Positions 16,956 through 24,306 of a stretch of 40,556 nucleotides of DNA are shown piece by piece. The stretch lies in assembly GCA_964583795.1 (NCBI GenBank), contig CAZOWX010000016.1, forward strand, positions 1-40,556, given 5' to 3'. Positions within the stretch are counted from its first letter, which is position 1; each line of letters opens with the position of its first letter. This stretch comes from JBDTME01 sp964583795 (GTDB lineage: Bacteria; Patescibacteriota; Microgenomatia; UBA1400; PJMF01). The notes under the pieces were generated by a model that ran no database searches, was not told where the DNA came from, and worked only from the letters and a program-made list of their open reading frames with translations. The position numbers were made by a program, and so were the translations under genes.

Positions 16956-17785
16956 TTAACAGTGGACCCTCCTTCGCTGAAGCTACGGCGGGCACGGCTG
17001 TGGAACAGTTAACAGTTGGAGCTACACGATCAATTATTTTTAATTAATGTTACTTGTTTGCAGACGTTAGAGCGTCAACTGCAAACATGTAAACAAAGCG
17101 ATGAAAATTGAAAGCAAGTAATCGTTAAAGTGTTTTCTCTCCGTTTTACGGAGAGAACGCCTGAAAAGTTCGATAGAATTTTCAGGCAAGTGAGGAGTTC
17201 CAGATAAGAGAGGAGTGGTTGGGTAAAAGGGGAATGTGTTGTTTGGTGGTTGCCAAGCACGTGACATTCAGAAACGCCCATCATCCCACCCCTGTCCGTC
17301 ATCCCACCTTTTTTGTCATCCCGTTGAAAAACGGGATCTAAAGTCAGAGCGCCTGATCGAAAGCACTGAAGAGCCCAATCTTATCTATAAAAAAACGCAA
17401 CTCGAAAGCAAAAAAGGCCCGTCATCCTTGCGCAAGCGAGGATCTGACTCTAAATAGATGAGAAGTAGAGTTTGTTTTTCGAACGCAACTGAAAACAAAA
17501 AAGTCGTCATCCCTCGATGTCTTTCGGGGGATTTAAAAGTCAAAACTCAAAATCGAAAGCAATGAAAACGAAAAAGTCGTCATCCCGAATTCGATTCGGG
17601 ATCTAAAGTCAGAGTGCCTAATGGAAAGCACACCCTTGTTTGTCATCCTCGACCCGATGAATGAACCCGGCTACCAGCCGAGTGAAGCCATCGAGCATCC
17701 ATAATTAGAATTATCACTCAATATTGCCAGCCCAGCGCAAATTTTGTACGATCAAAGAATACAATTGCTAACTTAAAGGATGTCT
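16956..17785. repeat. Repeat-filled intergenic region after leuS
   Basis: No gene seen. It holds a GTGGACCCTCCTTCGCT / GCTACGGCGGGCACGGC module (16963-17000) with an AACAGTTAACAGTTGG tail, and a hairpin TGTTTGCAG...CTGCAAACA (17055-17087). The double hairpin listed separately follows. Four GTCATCC elements come next (about 17315-17365, 17421-17480, 17505-17560, 17579-17630) and a diverged copy to about 17700. A TACAAT at 17760-17765 may be the -10 of the next gene. Confidence 0.65.
17135..17215. repeat. Double-hairpin element, copy 1
   Basis: Hairpin 1: TTCTCTCCGT (17135-17144), loop TTT, ACGGAGAGAA (17148-17157). Hairpin 2: GCCTGAAAA (17159-17167) with TTTTCAGGC (17179-17187). Then a GAGGAG box and CAGATAAGAGAGGAG (to about 17215). 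The second stem differs from the other copies but stays paired. Confidence 0.7.
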
Positions 17786-18631
17786 ATGTTTTTTAATGAT
17801 GAATTCACACCAGGAGATACCCCAGACAATGATGCCGATCCAGCTCCAGATAATCCTCCTGATGCGGCTCCAACTAGAGGGCGTGTCGATGGTGATAAAG
17901 CTTTAGAAAGGGCAAAACGGCAAGAACTAGCTGGTAAGTTGCTTGTGGCGAAAACTCTGAATGAAATGATTGACATTACCGATTCCTATACTGATGAAGA
18001 AATTGGTACATACGCGTTTGAGACTGTTGACTCCGCTAACAATCTACGCAGCGATTTGAGAAATCAGTTAGATACAATGCGCAGTGGAGGCGTGCATCAA
18101 TTTCCACTCCTTCAGATCTGTATTGGTAATCTTGATCGTACATCGACGGAAAAGACTGGAGCAATTATTCGCAGAATTGCTGCAATGGCTTTCTTACCAA
18201 ACTTTTTTACAAAAGGGAAAAAGCTCGTTGAGCAAACGCCAGAAAAAGGAAGAGCACAATGGGAGAATTCACTTCCAACAAGTGATCTAGCAGCATTACA
18301 GTGGTATCGAATGTATGGATCAGGGAACAGACCAATGAATCAAAGAGAGTTTGAGCGTTTGTTCCAGCCAGGATCTGGAGCAATATGGCTCTTTCTTACA
18401 GAGTTACAGCAAACAGCGAACAGGAAAGATAGAGAAAATACGTTGCGTAAACAACAAGGTGAGAAAGTTTTTGAAGCAGATGAAATGGAAGTAGTGAATA
18501 CAAGGCTAATATTCAAGCTTTTTGAAAAAGAACTGAGGGAAGGTGCCTCAGATAAGTTATTTCAAATTTTGACCCAAGATCTTTTCGACTCCCAGCTCGC
18601 AGCATTCCGAGAATCCTATTCGTCTAACTAA
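17786..18631 (+). CDS. Unknown acidic N-terminus protein
   Basis: 281 residues from the ATG at 17786, chosen over the ATG at 17780 because AAAGGA (17775-17780) then lies 5 nt away. The N-terminal about 30 residues are Asp/Pro-rich (DDFTPGDTPDNDADP-like) and probably disordered. The rest is helical and charged, with EMIDITDSYTDEEIGTY, IRRIAAMAFLPNFF and EADEMEVVNTRLIFKLFEKEL. There is no signal peptide or membrane helix, so it should be cytoplasmic. No family is recognised. Repeat-rich spacers separate it from both neighbours, so it is probably its own transcription unit. Confidence 0.6.
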   Translation: MFFNDEFTPGDTPDNDADPAPDNPPDAAPTRGRVDGDKALERAKRQELAGKLLVAKTLNEMIDITDSYTDEEIGTYAFETVDSANNLRSDLRNQLDTMRSGGVHQFPLLQICIGNLDRTSTEKTGAIIRRIAAMAFLPNFFTKGKKLVEQTPEKGRAQWENSLPTSDLAALQWYRMYGSGNRPMNQREFERLFQPGSGAIWLFLTELQQTANRKDRENTLRKQQGEKVFEADEMEVVNTRLIFKLFEKELREGASDKLFQILTQDLFDSQLAAFRESYSSN

Positions 18632-19077
18632 CTTTCCAGCACTCAATACTACTCGCGTTGCAGCACGTTGCCCCAGTATTCTTCATATCTGTATGTCGTT
18701 TGTATACCTGTTGGCAATGTCTGACCGGTACTGTTTCACTATTAACTGTTCCACTGTTAACTTTCTAAGCCTCACAATGTCCTCTCTGACACCTGAAAGC
18801 TGACGCTCTGATACCTAAAATTGCTCCCTCCCATGTCATCTTCTTGTCATTTTTGTTTGGCATACTGCTTTTGTGGCGACAAGCCTCCCGCCTTCGTCCC
18901 GCAGTGCGGGAAAATGACAACTTGATCATCTGTCAAGTTTTCATTCAAGTAGCTTCGGCGGGCACGGCATGCGACACGAACAACTCTTTGCTTGCAAACA
19001 GTCCCTGTCAGTAAGTGTGACCTGACCACAGATATTTTGGAAAGGGACAATCGAAAACGGAAATCTAAAAAGTTGTT

Positions 19078-19152
19078 TTCTCTCCGTTTTACGGAGAGAA
19101 CATCTGGAAAGAATTTTTGAATAAAAATTTTTCCAGATAAGAGAGGAGTTTG
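19078..19152. repeat. Double-hairpin element, copy 2
   Basis: Hairpin 1: TTCTCTCCGT (19078-19087), loop TTT, ACGGAGAGAA (19091-19100). Hairpin 2: ATCTGGAAA (19102-19110) with TTTCCAGAT (19130-19138), extended inwards by AATTTTT/AAAAATT. AAGAGAGGAG follows. Nearly identical to copy 3 (33411-33484). Confidence 0.75.
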
Positions 19153-19169
19153 TAACCGTCAAACAACCC

Positions 19170-19211
19170 AACCCGCCAAACTCCGATGTCCTTCGGAGTG
19201 GCCGGGTAAAC
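19170..19211. repeat. Palindromic element with ACCCGCC / GGCCGGGT ends
   Basis: AACCCGCCAAACTCCGATG, inner hairpin ACTCCGATGTCCTTCGGAGT, end GGCCGGGTAAAC. Same family as 14037-14087, 25807-25848, 31674-31715 and the tRNA insert at 32957-33008. Confidence 0.75.
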
Positions 19212-19299
19212 AACCCAACCACCCAACCACACAACAACTCAACAACCAATCAACTAACCAACTAAGCAACCACTAAACAACCGAACTACTAACAACACT

Positions 19300-19971
19300 A
19301 TGAATTTTGATTTCATCTTCCAACACTACCCATACCTTAAGTCTCTCCTCACCACCATTAGACGCTATCGCTCCCTCTGGTACCCAATTGCCATTGGTAG
19401 TGTGTTTGTCATCGGGACACTGAGTCTCATTTTGGGTTTTTTTCTGCCAAAAAACGCCGCGGCGTCAACGACTACAAACCAATGTAGTTCACAACCTACT
19501 GGAGCTATAAAACCACCCCTCAAACAAACTCCAACTACTCAAATCCGTGTAGACATTGCTGGAGCGATTAACCATCCCGGTGTGTATACCATGGACGATG
19601 ATGCGCGTGTAGACGAGCTTGTACTGATTGCCGGAGGATTTCATAAGAAAGTGAGTACTCAGTATGTTGCCAAAGAGCTGAATTTGTCACACAAACTTTC
19701 CGATGAAGAAAAAATATATGTTCCGTATGTTGGAGAATCAACCAATATGCGATCAGCAGCAAGTCCTCCAAACACAACAGCAACAAAGTCATCAGTCGTA
19801 CATGTGAACAGTGATTCGAAACAGCAGTTAGAGTCTCTCATCGGAGTGGGGAGCGTCCGAGCGCAGAACATCATTGATAACCGCCCGTTTCAGTCAATTG
19901 GAGAACTTGTGCAAAAAGGAGTACTGACGCAGAAAATTTTGAATGATAACGAAGGGAAGTTGGAACTGTAG
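19300..19971 (+). CDS. comEA: ComEA-like DNA-binding protein (SLBB + helix-hairpin-helix)
   Basis: 223 residues. A membrane helix at about 29-51 (YPIAIGSVFVIGTLSLILGFFL) anchors the protein outside the cell. A Thr/Pro/Gln-rich linker leads to an SLBB domain at about 83-146 (RVDIAGAINHPGVYTM, VDELVLIAGGF, IYVPYVGE). A C-terminal helix-hairpin-helix pair covers about 170-223 (LESLIGVGSVRAQNIIDNRPFQSIGEL). ComEA binds incoming double-stranded DNA for transformation and hands it to the ComEC channel, encoded 560 bp downstream on the same strand. SLBB + HhH is the standard Gram-positive and CPR layout. The last helices are less regular than usual (KGVLTQKILNDNEGKLEL), but the GVG hairpin is present. 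Confidence 0.85.
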   Translation: MNFDFIFQHYPYLKSLLTTIRRYRSLWYPIAIGSVFVIGTLSLILGFFLPKNAAASTTTNQCSSQPTGAIKPPLKQTPTTQIRVDIAGAINHPGVYTMDDDARVDELVLIAGGFHKKVSTQYVAKELNLSHKLSDEEKIYVPYVGESTNMRSAASPPNTTATKSSVVHVNSDSKQQLESLIGVGSVRAQNIIDNRPFQSIGELVQKGVLTQKILNDNEGKLEL

Positions 19972-20529
19972 GGAAAGTTAACAGTGGACAGTAAACAGTT
20001 AATAGTTACTCAGTACTAAAGACTTTAGTCTTTAGTAGCTGGTTGTTGTGTTATTCCTCCTTCGCCAGAGGCTACGGAAGGACGCGGTGAGTTGTTGCTT
20101 GGTTTACTGGGGAAACTTTTCTTGCCGTGAGGCAAAAAAAATCGCCCGTCATCCCTCCGACGGACATCGAGGCCTGCCCGCCGGAGAGGCGGGGGATCTA
20201 AAGTCAGAGTGCTTGATCAAAAGAGTCGAATTTACATTTATTCAGACCAAGTAATTCGAAAGCAAAAAAAACAAAAAAGTCGATGTCCTGTCCACCCTGG
20301 GCGGATCAGGAACTGGTACAGAAAAATCATGTTTCTATGATGTTGCTTGCCTTGTCCGTCGAAGCTACTTGAATGAAAACCTGACTAACGATCAAGTTGT
20401 CATTTTTCCCGCACTGCGGGATGAAGGAGGGGGGCTTGTAGCTGCTAAAAAAAGAAACAATTTGTTGTCTTGTAGTAATTTAATATCAACTATCTATTTT
20501 CGCATCATCTATACAAAGTAATAATTTTC
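19972..20529. repeat. Repeat-filled spacer between comEA and comEC
   Basis: No gene seen. It contains AACAGTGGACAGTAAACAG (about 19979-20010), an AAAGACTTTAGTCTTTAGT palindrome (about 20019-20037), a CCTCCTTCGCC...GCTACGGAAGGAC module (20056-20085), GTCATCC elements at 20158-20222 and about 20275-20310, and a CTTGTCCGTCGAAGC...CCCGCACTGCGGG module (about 20350-20425). The last 100 bases are AT-rich and likely hold the comEC promoter. Confidence 0.65.
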
Positions 20530-22014
20530 ATGCAGTATTCACGCGTCGTATTTTATTACCGCAAGTATCTCTATTATTTCATTTTAATCTCTTTAGCACT
20601 CTTTATATTATTGCAAATATTGCAGTATCACTATAATTGTACGAGCAGTATCGCGGATGGTATCTTCGGGTATTTTAAAAGAGATGATAATGGCGCTATA
20701 GTTTTATTTAGGAGTCTAGCTAACCGCGGTGTGGAGGTGAATCGAGAAGAAATGTGGTACAAAAGTAATGAAAATCTTGATCAGAGCGTTAAAAACAACT
20801 ATTTTGGTGATTTTCTCTCTCATTTTCTGGTTTTTGTCTCTCGGTTAGCTAGCCTGGAGAAAAAAATAGAAATAAACCAGCAAAATAGAGAGCAATATAA
20901 TAGTAAAAATCAGAAGATTTTTATCACTCAACCCTCGAGAGTGATGGATGTGTTAAAGTGTAAAATTAGCGCTATTTATCGGTCTAAATACTATAAAAAG
21001 AGTGGTATGGCTTCGGATTTTGCTCTACTTGAAGATTTCTCAGAGGTACAAGCCTGGAACAACGCTTACCTGCATCACACCTTCGATACTTACCTGCCGC
21101 CAGATCAATCAGCGTTAGCGAGCGGAACTTTGATCGGGGCCCAAGGGGCGATTTCAAAACAATTTCACGATGATTTGATCACCACCGGCTTAATTCACGT
21201 TGTCGTTGCATCTGGGTACAACTTAACCATAGTTATGAGTGTTGTGCAATCAGTAACGGCGCGAGTGTTTCCAAAGAGAGTAACTCTGTTTTTGAGTTTG
21301 GGAAGTGTTTGGTGGTATGTGGGGTTGGCATTGTTCAACAGTGCCATCGTTCGCAGTGGAGTTATGGCGAGTATTGTGATCGTGGCGAGATTGGTGGGGC
21401 GACCACGATCAGTATGGCGGGTGGTACTACTGAGTGTCTTGCTGATGGTGGCAGTGACGCCATCACTGTTAGTGGACATCTCGTTCCAGCTTTCCGTAAG
21501 TTCGACCATTGGTGTGTTAGCTGTCAGCAATCAGAGTGCTTGTGAGTTTTTTTGTCAGAAACAGATGATGAAACAACAACGATTATCGGCACTTGCTAAA
21601 GTGAAAGAGGTTTTACTAGAAAATGCCCGCATTACCATTGGGGCAAATGCGTTTACGTTGCCCATCATTTTGTTTTGGTTTAAGCGCTTGTCGCTCATTT
21701 CCATTGTGGCGAATGTGTCGTTGCTGTGGTTGGTCCCGTACGTGATGAGTACCGCCGCACTACTGCTTTTTTGTGCGCATATACATCAGCAACTTGCTTC
21801 ATTGAGTGCTAGCATCGTGAACATTCTTGCAAGCGTATTTGTTTCCGCTGTGCATTTTTTTGCTACCGTCCCAAACGCATCCATTGAAATGCCTCCGTTT
21901 TCACTCAAAGCAGTGCTGTGTTGTTACGTAGTATTGTATGTTGTGGTGTTTCAAAGAAAGCGGATTGCTAAAAAACTTTCGTCGTTGCGATCAACAAAAG
22001 CATGGATGTTGTGA
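20530..22014 (+). CDS. comEC: ComEC-type DNA-uptake channel, core competence domain only
   Basis: 494 residues. An N-terminal helix (YFILISLALFILLQILQYHY) is followed by a long hydrophilic stretch (40-170) unlike the usual OB domain. The competence domain then starts at ALASGTLIGAQGAISKQF. The signature around 220-234 (GLIHVVVASGYNLTIV) matches the ComEC GLxHLxAxSGxxV motif. About eight further helices follow. The C-terminal metallo-beta-lactamase-like nuclease domain of classical ComEC is absent, as often in short ComEC proteins. It forms the membrane channel for single-stranded DNA import together with ComEA. The N-terminal 600 bases are clearly more AT-rich than the rest, possibly a replaced or fast-evolving segment. 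Confidence 0.85.
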   Translation: MQYSRVVFYYRKYLYYFILISLALFILLQILQYHYNCTSSIADGIFGYFKRDDNGAIVLFRSLANRGVEVNREEMWYKSNENLDQSVKNNYFGDFLSHFLVFVSRLASLEKKIEINQQNREQYNSKNQKIFITQPSRVMDVLKCKISAIYRSKYYKKSGMASDFALLEDFSEVQAWNNAYLHHTFDTYLPPDQSALASGTLIGAQGAISKQFHDDLITTGLIHVVVASGYNLTIVMSVVQSVTARVFPKRVTLFLSLGSVWWYVGLALFNSAIVRSGVMASIVIVARLVGRPRSVWRVVLLSVLLMVAVTPSLLVDISFQLSVSSTIGVLAVSNQSACEFFCQKQMMKQQRLSALAKVKEVLLENARITIGANAFTLPIILFWFKRLSLISIVANVSLLWLVPYVMSTAALLLFCAHIHQQLASLSASIVNILASVFVSAVHFFATVPNASIEMPPFSLKAVLCCYVVLYVVVFQRKRIAKKLSSLRSTKAWML

Positions 22015-23207
22015 GCGCATTTCTTGAAAAATTAGAAAAAACGCTCTGTCAAAAAGAGTAGGATGACTCAAGTGAACATGAGAGTGCAGCACAATAGTAT
22101 GTTTTGACTGATTGTCCTGCTCTAAAAAATAAGTAAATGGCTTACTTGTCTTCCGTTTTTGAAATAAAAAGCTGATTTTGCCTCGTGTGGCGTGGCGCTT
22201 GAGAAGCTGTCGGTACTGTAAGCTAAGCTTCGCATTTCTTGCGGGTTCGTACTTAGTGATAACGTCACTATGTGTTGTGATGGGGGACGTGATGGTTTGG
22301 TGACATTCTCCAGATAAGAGATGAGGGAAAAATGGCCAAAAGGATGCTTAAAATCCGAAACAAATTATACCCGTAACTCGTTTGGGAGTGTCTTTTAAAT
22401 ATTGGTTAAAATCGCGGAAAATACTCAAGTGTTGATTGTGTCTTTTGGAGATGGTGGTGTGTAATGGTGAAAAGAATATCGAATTTCATTGTCAGTCTGT
22501 CTTTGTATTTGCGTGTTATTGGTGATAAAAATAAGGATTGATGTTGTCGATAAAAGAGTAGATATGCCGTATTTTAGTGAAGAATTTTGTACCGAAACTA
22601 TTTTAATGTTTGTGCGGTCTAAATCATGCTTTTAGTGAATATTCTGCTCGACGTAATGAGCTGTTTTGAGTGGGTAATATCATTTCAGTAGTCAGTAGTC
22701 GGTTTTCAGTGTTTAATTGTCAGAGCATAGCGAAGACTTTAGTCTATAGTTCTTAGTCTTTAGAGTGAGTGGTTCAGTGGTTAGGTTGTTGAGAGCACTT
22801 CGTTGGCAGGCAGAGCTTGACCGGGATCGAAAGTCAGTTTGCTTTTTCGAGAGCAAATAACCTCAAGTGCAGACTTACAATATCCACCACCCGTACTAGT
22901 CTTGTTTTACTATGCAACCAGGTAAACAACCCACCGTGTCCCACCGAAGCTTTACGCGAAGGAGGAACCACTCAACAACACTTCCTCCTGGCCTTCGAAT
23001 TTTTTAAAATCAATTTGTTTCTTGGGAAACTTCAAAGCCATTCATCAAATTTATTTTCTTCTCGAGAAAAAACGGCCTCCCCAAATGGCCAATTTCGCCT
23101 TTAAAAAAAAACTTTGATCCAATGTCTGTTTGGAAAATAAAAGCTGACTTGAGAAAAGATTGTTTTTCTTGCAGTTTTGCCGAAATGTTCTTGAGAAGGG
23201 AGGAGGA

Positions 23208-23516
23208 AGTTAATAGTGGACCCTCCTTTGCTCCCACTTTGCCCCCACTTTGCCAAGGCTTCGCGGGACACAGCAAGACTACGAGAGAACGTAGTTAAGC
23301 TACGGAAGGGCACGGCAGTGAAACAGTTAATAGTTGGAGTGTGCCAGCCCAAGGCTGGTCCGCCTTGGGCGGAGAATTTGGAATGTAGGCTATAGATAAT
23401 GGATGTTTGGATAATGGACTATGGAGTGGTGGGAACGTGTATCGAAAGCAAAAAAAGCCCGTCATCCCGAATTCGATTCGGGATCTAAAGTCAGAGTACT
23501 TGATCGAAAGCAAAAG
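23208..23516. repeat. Composite repeat, copy 1
   Basis: Order of modules: GTTAATAGTGGACCCTCC; CTCCCACTTTGCCCCCAC; AAGGCTTCGCGGGACACAGC; AAGCTACGGAAGGGCACGGC; AACAGTTAATAGTTGGAG; GTGCCAGCCCAAGGCTGG; CCGCCTTGGGCGGAGAAT; ATAATGGA...TATGGAGTGG runs; ATCGAAAGCAAAAAAAGCCC; then the GTCATCC element (23461-23516). Copy 2 has the same order at 23940-24268. Confidence 0.8.
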
Positions 23517-23939
23517 AAACACCTATCATCCTCGATCGCACTTGCGTCCCTCTGTAGTTCGTACGGTTCATTCATCGGATCAAACCTGCCTGCCGACAGA
23601 GGCTGGGATGACGGACATAGAGCAATCACCAACCGTTCTTTCATCCAACGATGCCGAACGACGACAAGGCCAGCCATCCATTATCAATAATCTATTATCC
23701 ATCATCCTACAATCCATCATCCAAAATCCATAATCTATTTATCTAAAATCGAACACATTTTGTTTTTTACTTGGATACTGAAATGCTTGAGAAAAATGTA
23801 AATGATTATGCAAACACTGCGAATTTAAAAATGCATTAAAACAAAAACTTGTACTCAAAAAATCCCTATCAACCAGTGCTAATTTCGGGAGTGAGCACAA
23901 ACAGGATTATTGCAAAAAATGCGGTATTAGAGACAGTGA

Positions 23940-24268
23940 GTTAACAGTGGACCCTCCTTCGCTCCCACTTTGCCCCCACTTTTCCAAGGCTTCGCGGGAC
24001 ACAGCAGGACTACGCGTAGTTAAGCTACGGAAGGGCACGGCAGTGAAACAGTTAATAGTTGGAGTGTGCCAGCCCAAGGTTGGTCCGCCTTGGGCGGAGA
24101 ATGTGGAGTGTAGAGTGTGGAATGTGGATGATAGATAATGGATGATGGATGATAGATTATGGAGTGGTGGGAACGTCTATCGAAAACAAAGAAAATAAAA
24201 AGTCGTCATCCCGAATTCGATTCGGGATCTAAAGTCAGAGTATTGATTTGAAATCCAAATTCGAAAGC
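23940..24268. repeat. Composite repeat, copy 2
   Basis: Same module order as 23208-23516 and highly similar by eye. It differs mainly by a few point changes and small gaps and by expansion of the GATGATAGATTATGG part. It ends in a GTCATCC element at 24205-24268, just before the stop codon of the convergent O-antigen-ligase-like gene. Confidence 0.8.
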
Positions 24269-24306
24269 AAAAAATGACAGAAATTTTTTTCCAACAACCC
24301 AACAAC

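Larger units (their letters stand above)
18632..19299. repeat. Repeat-filled intergenic region before comEA
   Basis: No gene seen. It contains a TTTCACTATTAACTGTTCCACTG-type repeat (about 18725-18765), an ACACCTGAAAGCTGACG run (about 18788-18810), and a CTTCGTCCCGCAGTGCGGGA module (about 18891-18980). The double hairpin (19078-19152), the ACCCGCC palindrome (19170-19211) and a long CAAC-rich run reaching almost to the comEA start (19212-19290) follow. Confidence 0.65.
22015..24306. repeat. Long repeat-filled region without a recognisable gene
   Basis: About 2.3 kb. 22015-22700 is AT-rich with no repeat apart from a remnant of the double-hairpin tail (CTCCAGATAAGAGATGAGG, 22312-22330). 22700-23000 has several short modules and a TTAGTCTATAGTTCTTAGTC palindrome. 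23208-23516 and 23940-24268 are two copies of one composite repeat (listed). Between them lies a diverged GTCATCC run (23525-23620) and CCATTATC/CCATCATCC-type repeats (23670-23735). 23740-23935 is AT-rich. Open frames here are made of repeat sequence and are not genes. Confidence 0.6.

Noticed and set aside
17055..17087. TGTTTGCAG...CTGCAAACA hairpin as the leuS terminator
   Set aside because: About 100 bases after the stop and without a T-run; it looks more like part of the repeat landscape.
22817..23733. Open frames of 80-110 codons on both strands
   Set aside because: They consist of dispersed repeat modules read through; no ribosome site, start context or family resemblance.
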